DNA of 15,606 nucleotides. It comes from Paraglomus occultum. Its lineage: Eukaryota > Glomeromycota > Glomeromycetes > Paraglomerales > Paraglomeraceae. Of this stretch, positions 1-10,480 are shown in pieces; position 1 is the first letter of the stretch, and each line of letters begins with the position of its first letter. The position numbers and the translations under genes were made by a program. Under the pieces are notes generated by a model, which worked only from the letters and a program-made list of their open reading frames with translations, did not search any database and had not been told where the DNA came from. The stretch spans positions 1-15,606 of the forward strand of contig CAJVPJ010000847.1 of NCBI GenBank assembly GCA_910592205.1, read 5' to 3'.

Positions 1-1156
1 GGAATAAAACCAGAAGATGTGATACTTTCTAGTTAGAATCATGAGGCTTTGGGTAAAGCAGGTGGCGTGTATATCCTTGGCTATTTTTTTGTCTGATAGC
101 AATCAGAGAATACATCTGCCAATAAAATGTTGGGTTTTTCTTTCAGAATGCAGAGTGTAATAGACTGATTATAATGCAATTCAGAAGAAACTTTAAGACC
201 AGATTATTTAAGCGAGAAGATCGTTCACAAGGTTATGTAATGACTTGTAAATTCGTGATTTCTACATTGGAGTAGGACTACTTCCATACCGTATTCTTTG
301 AATGCTTTAAATTGCTCATACATTAGAGATATTCCGTGAGAACAGGTATGAATTAACTGTTTTGTGATTTGCAACATCATTACTTGAACAATTATTTAGC
401 TAAAAATAGACGTGTTGCACGCGCAACGCTTTTATAAGCCCTCAATGTTTTTAATGTTTGTTTAGCACTACATTGTTGATTATCTGTTTCCCATTATAAC
501 CGTTTTCATCATTCGCTGTCAATATTAACAATGTGACTTTATATTTAATACGTTTAGTCGCATCGTCTGTGGAAAGTGGTTTACAAGAATAAAGCTCGCG
601 TTTTTTTGGTATATTTTATAATATCCAATGCATTTTTTGTATCGTCTTTTTATATAATTAGAATTTACTGTCATTTCTGCTTGAATAGACCTCAATATCA
701 AACAAAATAGTATCTTGGCAGTATACGATTTAGAAGAAATAACCTAACAAAGTGATTATATAATTTGACACATCACAGTGCGAGTCATTAGTATTAGGAA
801 AAAGGTTTGTTTATTCTATAACAAAAGATCATGCCAGTAATGACGGTTGTTGTAAGTAACCTTTTCTACTTGGACATACACGGCTTTGATAAATCAATCA
901 GAGAGCGAATTCCTTTGACGGTTTGGAAAGAAATTGCCTATCTTGTATGGTGTGATAAAATATGAATTTATTAGACTCATCGATTGATACGCAAAACAAG
1001 TCGGGTGAATCACAGAATGCACTGTTCAGTCGTGTTGACATTTGGATAATGATAAATAAATGCAAAAAAATCAATGCTATGTTCTATATCGCCTATTCAA
1101 ATATACACGTAATAGCCTAGATTACTCAAGCCAAATCTCGAAGTTGCCCTTCTAAA
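1..1156. other. Left-edge gene-free stretch
   Basis: No open frame with a recognisable product and no RNA gene were found. At the extreme left, plus-strand frame 1 reads an 11-residue coding-like tail (GIKPEDVILSS) ending in TAG at 34-36, followed by an AATAAA at 121-126. This could be the 3' end of a plus-strand gene whose body lies outside the window, but it is too short to claim. The right part of the stretch should hold the 3' UTR of the lactonase gene on the minus strand, with a minus-strand AATAAA at 972-967. Confidence 0.4.
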
Positions 1157-2002
1157 TTACTTTTTTAAACCATCTAGACTAGCACTGGCAGCATCATCCA
1201 AGAACCAAATCAACTTTCCATTAACTGGCTTAACCAACGCAGCTGGATAAGTGGTATCGTGCAGGTCGATCACCTTATGCAACACATTCTTTTTCCCCTC
1301 TCCCGTCACAACAAACGCAACGTTATGCGCGTGATTAAGCACTGTTAATGGAAATGTAATTCTTCTTGGCGGTGGCTTGGGTGAGTCCTCAACAAACGTC
1401 ACCCACGCTACCGGTTCGTTCAAAACTTCAGCATACTTTTCATCTGGAAACAATGAACACGTGTGTCCGTCCGGGCCCATTCCAAGTAACAAAAGATCAA
1501 AGACGGGAAATTTGGCAGTGTTCATTGCAGCAAATACCGAGATTAATTTGTCTTGATAGTCGTTAGCGGCTTCTTCGGCGTTGGCAATCAGCGATTCATC
1601 GACTGTATAAATGTTAGCCTCTGGTATGGGGACATGATCGAAGAGTTCTTCTTTTGCCAACTTGTAATTAGAATCTTCGGAAGCTAACGAGACGAGCCTT
1701 ACCAAATAAATGTATGGAAAAGCAGTTAAGTAATCTGACATCTCGTTACTATCACTACAATCAGATTCCATAGAAATTTACCTTTCGTCACAGAAAAAGA
1801 CTATCCACTTATCCCAATCGATATCTTGTCTATTTTTCAACTCCGCCGCTAGTATCCTTGGTAAAGATCCACCTGATAATCCAACCGTGAACCTGTTCCT
1901 CACGGACACTGCCTCGCGTGACAATTCAGCAACATAATCAGCAAGTGCTTTGGATAATTCCTGTATTACTGGGTAAGAACGAATCTCGGTTGATTTCACC
2001 AT
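1157..2002 (-). CDS. PGL: 6-phosphogluconolactonase (6PGL), two exons
   Basis: Hydrolyses 6-phosphoglucono-delta-lactone to 6-phosphogluconate, the second step of the oxidative pentose phosphate pathway, normally in the cytosol; fungal relatives are yeast Sol3/Sol4. Exon 1 is 2002-1782 and exon 2 is 1697-1157. The 84-bp intron (1781-1698) starts GTAAAT, ends AAG and has a CTTAAC branch-like site. Joining gives 253 residues, the usual family length. Visible motifs are the sugar-phosphate loop TVGLSGGSLP (39-48), FFCDER (69-74, with the Arg codon split by the intron), SNY after the junction, and the hallmark LLLLGMGPDGHTCSLFPD (142-159), followed by PPPRRITFPL. The ATG has A at -3 and G at +4. 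A CCAAT element on the minus strand lies about 80 bp upstream. All key motifs are intact, so it should be functional. The next gene, the F-box gene, lies about 600 bp upstream in the same orientation and is unrelated in function. Confidence 0.96.
1698..1781 (-). other. Intron of the 6PGL gene
   Basis: 84 bp, GT-AG. It interrupts the Arg codon of the conserved CDER motif (phase 2). Reading through it would place a stop soon after the donor and lose the SNY segment of the family, so splicing is required. A CTTAAC branch-like site lies about 40 bases before the acceptor. Confidence 0.9.
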
Positions 2003-2614
2003 CGTGATCGATTAGAAGATTAGAAGAAGGGGTACATTATAATTAGGCAGGGGTTAAAATTACGAAACGTGAAAATTTAATGATTGGCTGAACACAAACC
2101 TATTAAATGATTGATAACCCAATGCGTGTAAGGAAAATAAAACAGAAAGCACGTCTGTCCAGAATTCATCGTACTGGCCAGATGATATGAAATAGCTATG
2201 GAATTGATAAACTCTTATAGCGATTTATGCACAAATCATACGTTGATAGTAACCTACGCACTACTTGCGCAACAGTACGAGATCTTGCTGTATTCACGTT
2301 AGCATAGTCTTACACATGTTACGAAATATATCGATTGTGAATTTTATTAGTAACAATTGAGTAGAGTTTATCAATAAGATTTCAATTTTTAAGATTCTGG
2401 TACTTTTAACCAACACGAGAGACACGACTAACGTATTTGCTTGAAAGCTCATCTTATGACCATAATATTCCACGCGTGTGCTATTCAGGTTGAAAACATT
2501 CTCATTAAATTTTATTGAATTAAGAGATTTTCATAATAATTAGTTTAATTTTTTTTGCATGTTTCTAAACTTTGTGGATGAATAATAATTTAAATCTTCG
2601 TGACAACCAAAACA
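2003..2614. promoter_or_regulatory. Intergenic: 6PGL promoter side and F-box 3' UTR
   Basis: About 610 bp between two genes on the minus strand. The left part must contain the 6PGL promoter and includes an ATTGG (CCAAT on the minus strand) within 2081-2090. The right part must contain the F-box gene's 3' UTR, with a minus-strand AATAAA at 2516-2511, about 100 bases past its stop. No coding potential or RNA gene was recognised. Promoter function is inferred from position only. Confidence 0.5.
2511..2516 (-). terminator. Candidate poly(A) signal of the F-box gene
   Basis: AATAAA on the minus strand about 100 bases downstream of the F-box/WD40 stop codon, the expected distance for a fungal cleavage signal. 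The match is exact, but such hexamers are frequent in AT-rich DNA. Confidence 0.4.
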
Positions 2615-4065
2615 CTACAATTCATATAGTTCAGACCAATTATCGTGTAGATAAAACAGAGTCGATTCCTTCATTTTCGTTGCATTAGTTCCAGCCATTA
2701 CACCTCTATTACGCCAACTTCTCCTATTCACACGTCCGGTAATATGTTTTATCCTTTCGATGCGTTTACTCTCGGAAGTCTTCCCACCAAAGTTCATTAT
2801 CCACGTTTGATTTGCCAAAGCAACATATATTTTAGAATGATCAAGTTGAAGAGAATAGATAGGTGAGGAGCTCTGGTTGCGTCCGAGATAGACGGTCCAG
2901 CCATCGGCCACTCGTTTGCGTTTGAGAGAGCCTGGATTTGGAGAGTTTGTGAAATTATTGGCGTGGCGAATATCCCAGAGACAAATCATTCCGTGCATTG
3001 CGGTGCCGGAAACTATATGATAGTTGTCGTAGTCGACTGAGTATACTGTAATTTAAAATAAAGGGTGTTAAAGCGATGAAAAGCATAATAACATTTATAA
3101 AGAATACGTTTCTAACCTGAGCAAGCATCAATTCTATCGCTATATGAAGCCACGCGCTCCATGCTTCTAGTATCAAACAATGCTGTAGAACCATCAAAAG
3201 TACCCGTGACAAACGTATGTGCGAGATGTTCATTCGAAGCTAACGCATAAACGGTGCTTTTGTGATTCAATTCCTTGTTGTCCAAATGCACTAACCCACT
3301 TGGTGTCACTTTGTACAAGGACAAGTGTTCTTCACTTCGGTTCCCTATTGCAATTATATCGTTCGATATACCTCTCATTACCCGCGGCCTTCCTGGTAAC
3401 CGCAGACTCGTCAAGACCTCAGATGTCTCAGTGTCCCAAACATACATATTTCCATCTACGCCAGCAGAGTACAATGTCCGCGGGTGATGGTTGAATTGAT
3501 ATATCGATTGCACGCAGTGGTCATGTCCTTCGTAAGTCATTGATTTGGGAATAGAAGAGGTCTCTTGTCCGTCAAGAAACCATCGTTTTATGGTCGTATC
3601 GGTTGACGAAGTGAATAACTCTCCATTGCTGGATAGATGAATATCCACTATGTCACCGGCATGCGCAGGAAAGAATCTACAATGATCAAATTTTGTTCTG
3701 TCATTTGAATCAAAGTATCTTATGTCCAGGTCTCCACCTACAGTGCAGACGAGCCTTTCAGTGTCAAACCGAAGACTTGGTATGTAGGACTGTCGTTGCC
3801 GTGCTATTACATCAGTTGAGAATCTTTTATTCTCCCAATTGCTGAGAGTTCTGAGCCCATATTTTACTTTAGTGCGCCAGTCTGATGATAAAATGCTTTT
3901 TGTAAGTATTTTCCATTTTTGTTTGATGTAATATAATTTATAGCCATGTTCTTGTATTATAGAGTAATGTCCTTTGTCCGCTTGAGATAAAGCGACGAGA
4001 TCTTCGAACGTTAAAAGGTCGAGTATGTGTAATATGATATCCAAAGGGAAATCGATTAATAACAT
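2615..4065 (-). CDS. F-box/WD40-repeat protein, FBXW4-like, two exons
   Basis: Likely substrate-receptor subunit of an SCF (Skp1-cullin-F-box) ubiquitin ligase: the F-box binds Skp1 and the WD40 propeller binds the target. Exon 1 is 4065-3117 and exon 2 is 3045-2615. The 71-bp GT-AG intron (3116-3046) splits a Val codon. The product is 459 residues. The F-box lies at 1-50 (IDFPLDIILHILDLLTFEDL). WD-type blades are visible at about 134-166, 179-212, 266-300 and 310-345 (ending ICLWDIRH), with further degenerate blades at about 93-120 and 220-252 and near the C terminus (SSPIYSLQLD). A basic LKRKRV could be a nuclear signal. The overall layout and the last blade recall animal FBXW4; the target is unknown. 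I chose the ATG at 4065 because it has A at -3 and sits directly before the F-box. The frame stays open upstream to an ATG at 4203 with weak context, which would add 46 residues. Confidence 0.88.
3046..3116 (-). other. Intron of the F-box/WD40 gene
   Basis: 71 bp, donor GTTAGA, acceptor TTACAG, with a CTTTAAC branch-like site. It is phase 1 and interrupts a WD blade (RIDACS / VYSVDY). Splicing restores one continuous propeller across the two open frames. Confidence 0.9.
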
Positions 4066-5142
4066 TTTGGCAGCAGTAAAAGGGCAATGGGCTGCAATTT
4101 TATTTAATGTTTTTGGCGGAATAGCCGTAGTAGTTTTTACTGCGGATATAAGCATTATATTTGTTTTCAGCATCGAACCAACCAAACGCTGGCTCAGCTG
4201 CATTAGCAATGAATTCCGGCCGACCAATGATTCATAGCTTCAGAAACAAAGAAATCTGATACGCATCTCCACGTGATTCATCCGTTTCCCATCACTATTA
4301 CGTTAAGAAATCACCCAAATGCACAGTTGCGCGAGGGACAATATACATTCTACTGAACGAAAAGATTATGATCAGGTGAAGATTCGGGAGATCGCCACGA
4401 TAAAATGGGTAGACGGGATAGATTCGATCTTGCAAATCCTGCACACAGAAGCAAAGTATTGATAGCATTATTTACCAAGATACGTCGATTTCTTTGTCAG
4501 TAAAAGGAGTATCATGAGAATATGACAAGGTGATGCGTGTAGGATCCGTTTACAAGTGAACTTTATTCTTGCTTTCCTCGACTTGTACCTAGTCGCAGTC
4601 ATAAGGAAACCAACTCTTTTTTAGTTAGTAACGATGATGTGGTAGACCAAGTGGAACATGAGAACAATACCAAATCCTCAATGCCGCAATGCTTTTTCCC
4701 TCACCTGCCTTGCGCATTTACTCTTTTGTCAAAGGCCGCGTTATTTTGGTAAAAAGAGCTTGGCGAGTTCCATAAAAAGCAAGATTTTATCAATATTTGT
4801 GTCAATCACTGGCACTAGTCTTAACCTATTAACGTTAAAAGATTATGCATTGCGCGCTTTTCAAAAGTCAGTAATACAGGGTAGTAGCAGTAGTAAAAAT
4901 CAATTAAAAAGGAATCTCTTAAATATTTGATAAATATAACGTTCGTGAAGTCGTCCCAGAGTTAACGCCCGAATAAAAAAAAAAGATTCCGGCTTGATTG
5001 ATTGCGTAACAATATCCAGAAATGGGCGTTTTCTGAATCTGTGTTACACAATAATACTAACGCAGATTGATCTGATCGAATTCGGAAAGATAGATCAAAG
5101 GCTACTAACTTCTTGCCTGCGAGACGCCACTCAATACTCATC
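4066..5142. promoter_or_regulatory. Divergent promoter region (F-box gene / ABCD transporter)
   Basis: About 1.08 kb between the start codons of two divergently transcribed genes, so both promoters must lie here. A palindromic CACGTG (E-box) occurs at 4270-4275. I could not find a classical fatty-acid-response element. A 90-codon plus-strand frame at 4658-4930 has no recognisable features and I do not call it. The part nearest 4066 may belong to an N-terminal extension of the F-box protein. Regulation is inferred from position, not demonstrated. Confidence 0.5.
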
Positions 5143-8100
5143 ATGCCGGTTCTCTCCAAGCCAGCGAACGATGTAGCATCAGACATTAAAGTCAGCATCA
5201 GCACCGCTGCATCTGGTCGTTCAAGTCGCCAGTCAATAATAGCCTCGGCCGCCCTGTTATCCATTGCCACATATTTTGTTAACTATGCGTATAGGCACTA
5301 TAATAACAAATCGTCGAATGGCCATCCTTCCTATCGTCTCAATTCAAAGGGTAACTTGGTTGATGGTCCCATACCAGGCAGTGACAAATCCAGAGTGATG
5401 GTTCCGTACAAAAAGCGAATGGCCGAAGTCAGATATCGCCCGACAAAGAAAGAGACCTTTGCTAAAAATAAAAAGATGTTCACTGAAGTGAAGGGGAATA
5501 CACAAATGAGCAAAGTTGGAGTTAACAAACATTTCTTTAAGCAATTGCTCGCTTTGTTGAAAGTTATTATTCCCAAAATAAAATCAAAAGAAGTCTTTAT
5601 ATTAGTAATGCATTCGGCGTTTCTCGTGCTGAGGACTTATCTGAGCGTTGTAGTCGCTAAATTGGACGGAAGAATTGTTAGAGATTTGGTTAGTTTTGAT
5701 TTTGTGTTTATGTGGACGTACTCCATACTGCACTCGTATGTTGTTATTGATTTGACATATACAATGTGTTTTATCCCCGACTTCTTCTTCATCAGGTCGC
5801 TGCAAACGGTAAAGAATTCTTAAAAGGACTCGGGTACTGGTTTGCCATTGCAGTCCCAGCCACTTACACAAACAGCATGGTATATGTTTGGAATGTTTTC
5901 ATACGCGACACATATGCATCCCTTGTTTCTTATTCATCACATTTTCAAAATGTCTATTTTAGATTCGATACTTACAATCAAAATTATCAATTGCATTCCG
6001 AACGCGATTGACTCGTTATGTACATGATCTCTATCTCAACGACGGGAATGCTTACTACAAAGTCGTAAATTTAGATAGCAGAATAGAAGGACCTGATCAG
6101 TGAGTTGGGTTTTGATAACTTTGGAGTGGCACTAGCACACACACTTGCACATAATGCTTATTTCATGCATATCGCTTATTAAATACTTGCCTCTTTCACC
6201 ACCAGATTCATCACCACAGATATCTCCCGCTTCTGTGACGGCTTAGCCTCTATCTATTCCAACCTCGGAAAACCAATTCTTGACACTATAATCTTCAATT
6301 ATCAGCTTACAAAGAGCATTGGAGTTACTGGCACTGCTGTCATGTTTGCAAATTATCTAGTCACAGCTTGGATTCTGAGAAAAGTATCTCCTGCGTTCGG
6401 GAAACTGGCTGCGACTGAAGCAAAACTCGAAGGCGATTTCCGAGCGGTCCATTCAAGACTAATTACTAATGCAGAGGAAATAGCCTTTTACCATGGAGCA
6501 GAGTTGGAGCACTCCATACTTAATAGAACGTATACGAGGTTAATCAAACACATAAATTCGATCTTTAAGAAAAGGATAGGTTATAATATGTTCGAGGATT
6601 TCGTCCTGAAATATTGTTGGAGCGCTCTTGGATTAATGACGTGTGCGTTGCCTGTATTCTTTCCGGCTTGGGGTGGACGAGGAGGAATGATGGAGCTTCA
6701 GACTGAGAACTCGGCTAATGTTAAGGAGAAAGTTCGAACAAAGGCTTTTATTACAAATAAGAGGTGAATATTTTACTCAACAGAACATTCTAGTATTTAG
6801 CAGCAGCGGTCAAGCCCAAATAACAATACGTATGTGCCTTAATTTACATTATGTCCTCCTTAGGTTATTGATAACGCTAGCAGACGCGGGAGGCCGTATG
6901 ATGTATTCGTACAAAGAACTGGCTGAGCTGGCTGGATATACTTCTCGCGTTTATAACTTTATTTCCGTCCTCCACTCTCTTCATGTGGGCGAATATGCTG
7001 GCACTCCACGTCCGAAAAGCTTCCCTGTGGAAAAAGACTTTTATTCCTTGGATGACGTTCGCGGGAAAATTGTCTTTGGATACGACGGATTGAAATTTGA
7101 AGACGTTCCTATTGTGACGCCCAATCCAGGAAACGCAGTAGGAGGAGAAGAATTGATAAAAGATTTGAATTTTAATATCAACGCTGGCGAGCATTTATTA
7201 ATAACCGGTCCCAATGGAGTTGGAAAGACCAGTATTGCTCGAGTTATTGCAATGTTATGGCCTACTTTCCGTATGTTCTGATTCTTTGAAATTGCTAGGA
7301 TGGTCCTTTTCTTTTAGGGTTTGCTATTCAACTTTTATGTATTTTTTACAGGAGGTTTGCTTTCTCGACCAAACGTTGGAGATATCTTTTATATTCCTCA
7401 GCGTCCTTACCTCAGCATTGGTAATCTGCGCGATCAGTGAGTAAAACAAAAGGCAATGCTAATTAGCGCTAGTTTGTTTATTTTTGATGACTTATTCTAT
7501 TATTAATTTCAGAGTCATCTACCCGCACTCGTACGGTGATATGATCCGTGCTGGTCGAACCGATGATGAACTCGTGGAAATTCTCAAAATCGCACGGTTA
7601 TCGACCATAGTTACTCGGGAAGGCGGTTGGGAAACCAGAAAGGAATGGAAAGATGTGTTTTCTGGAGGCGAGAAGCAGAGGGTAAGTCTGCCATAATCAT
7701 TTATGAAAAATTTTTTTTTCGAAAGTCATTTCAGTGATTAAATTTGGCTATATAATATATAGTTGGGTATTGCGAGGTTACTTTACCATAAGCCACAGTT
7801 TGCTGTGCTCGACGAATGTGAGTTTTTTTTTTTTTTCGGTTTTAATGTTGCGTTATTTCTATATCAGACTTTCTAAATATTGTGAGGTGAATTTTGCAGG
7901 CACGAGTGCTATCAGCACCGACGTCGAAGGTTTAATGTATCAAGCTGCCAAGGATGCAGACATAAGTACGTGAAGATTTCTTTGGCATAGCATCGTCCTC
8001 AATAAACTCAGCAGACTAATCTTTCATCTTACTTTACAGCTCTAATAACAATTTCTCACCGACCATCACTGATAAAATACCATACCCACCTTCTTCGTAT

Positions 8101-8263
8101 CCATGGAGACCATGGAAGCTGGGAGTTTTCTCGTATCGGCACTGCAGAAGAGCGTATGTCTATTGATAAAGAAATCGCTGCGTTGGAGGCTAAATTACGC
8201 GACGTTGAGAAAGACCAAGAACGCCTGGCAAGCATTAATAGAGAACTGCAACTTGGTGTTTGA
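5143..8263 (+). CDS. Peroxisomal ABC half transporter, subfamily D (Pxa1/Pxa2/ABCD-like), ten exons
   Basis: Imports long-chain acyl-CoA into peroxisomes for beta-oxidation as a dimer of half transporters. Exons: 5143-5688, 5796-5879, 5963-6099, 6206-6763, 6864-7270, 7352-7436, 7513-7681, 7763-7817, 7900-7965, 8040-8263. All nine introns (74-107 bp) are GT-AG and the phases agree, giving 776 residues with no internal stop. Membrane segments lie near 31-50, 151-172, 190-210, 293-313 and 395-417. The ABCD loop motif [14 protein letters not shown] is at 164-177 and the EAA-like motif ([12 protein letters not shown]) at 346-357. Nucleotide-binding features are Walker [10 protein letters not shown] (557-565), Q-loop Gln594, signature FSGGE (655-659), Walker B FAVLDE (675-680) and switch His709. 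A C-terminal coiled coil lies at about 737-776. The start is the first ATG with A at -3. All catalytic residues are present, so it should be active. Whether it corresponds to Pxa1 or Pxa2 cannot be decided from sequence alone. Fatty-acid import would matter in a fungus that takes host lipid (inference). Confidence 0.95.
5689..5795 (+). other. Intron 1 of the ABCD transporter (of nine)
   Basis: 107 bp, donor GTTAGT, acceptor ATCAG, phase 0, between RDL and VAANGKEF. The other eight are 5880-5962, 6100-6205, 6764-6863, 7271-7351, 7437-7512, 7682-7762, 7818-7899 and 7966-8039. Donors include GTGAGT three times plus GTAAGT, GTATGT and GTACGT, giving a good local picture of this genome's splice consensus. 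Intron 8 cuts directly after the Walker B glutamate. Confidence 0.9.
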
Positions 8264-8512
8264 TATACAGAAATCAAATGCCTAGACAAGTATTAATGTG
8301 AAATAGTTATATAGATCGTGGAAAGTATTATTGTGATTTGATTTATATTAAATGTATACTAGATTCTTTGAATCACCACGGATTTGGTAATGAAAATACT
8401 TGATAAACGGTCATGTCTAGACAATTACTGACAGCGGAACTTTCCAAGCTAACCTTAACCAATCACCTGGATAAATTTAACACAAGGAAATAAGATGTAG
8501 TTTTTCGACGCA

Positions 8513-9229
8513 ATGGCCGACATGGTAATATTTAATATCGATTCGAAGTTATGCTCGCTTTGTTAGGTTATACTGAAGACAATCATTCCCGTTGGGTATG
8601 TGACTATTTGTAAAAGATGCTCCAAAGTATTTCCTTTTCATATGTAGTGCATTTGGCGTGAAGCTTTGCGAAAAATATTTAGTGTTGTAATTAGGATGAC
8701 TCGATTAGTGTGCGTAACAATCATCGCGTGCTAAATGAAGTACCATAATAGCACAACCGAACAAACAAACAGTCTATGATACAAATCATCGTGTCTCCTT
8801 CATATTTTCATTGTTTCTAATACGATAATGGTTTGCAACAATAATCCAATGATAGTAAGAATGCAGTTATGTTTCTAATTTTCGTTTCTTTCTGGGTTTA
8901 TCACAAATTGAGGTTAATGTTTGTTTATTAGTGATGATTTTCCTTTCCTCTTGATAAATTTCATAGGTAATTCCTTCTTTGTCTAAATATGCTTGTTAGT
9001 TTGAAAATATAAGGTACAATCTTTTCACCTTTTTCTTTTTTTTAAAATGCTTCTGATTGTGCTGTAATTCTTTGGTTCCATAGTAATAGTGGATTCGATG
9101 TAAATTAGTTTCATATTTATATTTTATATAGGGATAGCCCTATTCTTGAAATCACCATATAACAGAGTTACTACCATTGCCTTTTTCACCGGTTGCACGC
9201 CTGCCGTTCTCTCAAATCTCACTCTGTAA
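8513..9229 (+). CDS. Possible tiny four-exon gene, unknown product (tentative)
   Basis: Four short segments can be joined in phase: 8513-8524, 8567-8595, 8932-8966 and 9132-9229. They give a hydrophobic peptide of about 57 residues starting MADMVILKTIIPVG and ending AVLSNLTL then TAA. For: the ATG context is GCAATGG, the second donor is a canonical GTATGT, all junctions are GT-AG with agreeing phases, the last exon (IALFLKSPYNRV, TTIAFFTG) looks membrane-embedded, and an exact AATAAA follows at 9332-9337. Against: the first intron would be only 42 bp, the second 336 bp, and the joins were found by searching for them. The last segment is the most convincing; a GTAAGT overlaps its stop, so it could also continue. 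I do not recognise a family. Confidence 0.25.
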
Positions 9230-9331
9230 GTATTAGATGCTTACCCTATCTTTCTGCACTATCTGTCTGCGCGCTCAAGATTGTTGAATCTTTTTCCATT
9301 ATGCTGTGCTTATTATGTATAATTACTTGCA

Positions 9332-9337
9332 AATAAA
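9332..9337 (+). terminator. Candidate poly(A) signal downstream of the possible small gene
   Basis: Exact AATAAA about 105 bases after the TAA at 9227-9229. It supports a plus-strand transcript ending here, but the hexamer is common in AT-rich DNA. Confidence 0.3.
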
Positions 9338-9485
9338 GATTAATAACAAAAAACAACTAATACGATGAAATGTTTAGCGCTATTTATTTCCCTTTATCAA
9401 TCAATTCAAATCGTACTTTCAATTTTACACAACACATTAACAATAGCTACGCTAAATGCATGTATATTGATTGACGGCGAAAATC

Positions 9486-10040
9486 GATTTCGCGTTTTCG
9501 AAAAATCACGCAGATCGTTATAGTCAAAGTCAAATAATACTTAATATTCCATGTCAATTTTTTGCACACAAATGGACAGCGGTTACGTTTAACATGCATG
9601 TAAATTTTATAAGCATAGGACTCTTGCTTGCTGAGAGTTTCTAGCGATACGATGAAGATTGATTTCGCGTTTTCGAAAAATCACGCAGATCGTTATAGTC
9701 AAGGTCAAATAATACTTAATATTCTGTGTCAATTTTTTGCGCACTGATGGGCAGCAGTTACATTTAACATGCATGTAAATTCTATAAGCATAGAATTCTT
9801 GGCTGCCGATTTAGAGTTTCTAGCGATGCGATGAAGATTGATTTCGCGTTTTTCGAAAAATCAAGCAGATCGTTATTAGTCAAAGTCAAAATAATACTGA
9901 ATATTCGATGTCAATTTTTTGCACACAGTTACCTTTAACAAACATTAAATTGTATGAGCATTGGGTTCTTGGTTGCTATGTTATTAGTGATTACAGACAA
10001 AAATTGATTTCGTGTGTTTGAAGAATCAAATATGTAAATT
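9486..10040. repeat. Degenerating tandem array, 166-179 bp units, about 3.2 copies
   Basis: Units begin with GATTTCGCGTTTTCGAAAAA at 9486, 9661, 9840 and, partially, 10006, giving periods of 175, 179 and 166 bp. Units 1 and 2 are close to identical over their first half. Unit 3 carries single-base insertions in homopolymers and a shortened middle. Unit 4 is only about 35 bp and diverged, so decay increases rightward. Shared landmarks are the palindromic core TTTTCGAAAA, CGCAGATCGTTATAGTCAAA, TCAATTTTTTGC and AACATGCATGTAAAT. No unit carries an open frame through it. This looks like a minisatellite-sized satellite seed or subterminal repeats of a mobile element. Its function is unknown. Confidence 0.9.
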
Positions 10041-10480
10041 ATAGATTCGCCAATCACTAGAGTACTGAGTTGGAACAGTATTAGTAGGGAAGACATGTCT
10101 GAGTCAGTTAGCAAGCGATCGCTAACACTATGCATTGTCATTATTAATTGGAACAGAACATTACAACCAAAAACTTAGTCATTTGATGCACACAAATCTT
10201 ATTATTATTGATTATTATTATTATTATTACAAAAAAATTCTAATTAATTCTTGTCCGAATAAACAAACATTTACGTTTCGTTGAACGGAGTACTAACAGT
10301 GCAGTGCACTTTAATTATATTTCATGGCGTCTTCTTTTTCTTGATCTTCCAACTTACAAAGGTCGTGACCGATGCGATGGAGTTTGACGAATCATATCAT
10401 TCGTCGATTGAGTCGTGCTGCTCAATTGGCGTGGCGACCTGCGTAGTCGTAGTTGATGTAGAAGTGGTAATCTGAGGGAT
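10041..10480. other. Gene-free stretch before the Tc1 relic
   Basis: Contains an ATT microsatellite (listed separately) and a short perfect palindrome AGTGCAGTGCACT at about 10296-10308, which could be part of a Tc1 terminal repeat; I found no partner on the right side. A 64-codon plus-strand frame at 10281-10475 is not convincing as a gene. Confidence 0.4.
10199..10229. repeat. ATT/TTA trinucleotide microsatellite
   Basis: About ten units of TTA/ATT with one interruption (TTATTATTATTGATTATTAT), ending in an A-rich run. Confidence 0.85.

Larger units (their letters stand above)
8264..9485. other. Downstream stretch after the ABCD gene
   Basis: About 1.2 kb. The left end must hold the transporter's 3' UTR; only a weak ATTAAA at about 8346 resembles a poly(A) signal. 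The rest has no long open frame. It contains a possible tiny four-exon gene, listed separately. The last tens of bases before 9486 already resemble the flank of the tandem repeat unit (ATGCATGTA at about 9457). Confidence 0.5.

Noticed and set aside
1-36. Coding-like 11-residue tail with a stop at the left edge
   Set aside because: Too short to support a gene call; noted only in the description of the left-edge stretch.
1366-1566. Plus-strand frame opposite 6PGL
   Set aside because: Lies antisense to the conserved GMGPDGH region of a well-supported gene; a shadow.
4401-4460. tRNA-like T-arm (AGATTCGATCTT)
   Set aside because: No acceptor stem, D-arm or anticodon arm can be formed around it.
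4658-4930. 90-codon plus-strand open frame between the divergent genes
   Set aside because: No domain, motif or family resemblance, no splice or poly(A) context, and it lies in the expected promoter region. It may be a chance frame, although its ATG context is acceptable.
8056-8289. Minus-strand 77-codon frame over the end of the ABCD gene
   Set aside because: Antisense shadow of exon 10, which encodes the switch histidine and the C-terminal coiled coil.
9486-10040. CRISPR-like array
   Set aside because: The repeat units are 166-179 bp and contiguous with no short repeat/spacer alternation, and the host is eukaryotic.
9935-10141. Minus-strand 68-codon frame over the tandem repeat end
   Set aside because: Spans the degenerate repeat units and non-repeat flank with no protein-like features.
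10296-10308. AGTGCAGTGCACT palindrome as the left Tc1 terminal repeat
   Set aside because: No matching inverted copy was found near the right end of the relic, so the terminus cannot be supported.
10281-10475. 64-codon plus-strand frame before the Tc1 relic
   Set aside because: Begins at a non-ATG codon or in low-complexity sequence, has no recognisable motif, and does not align with the Tc1 N terminus that starts at 10481.
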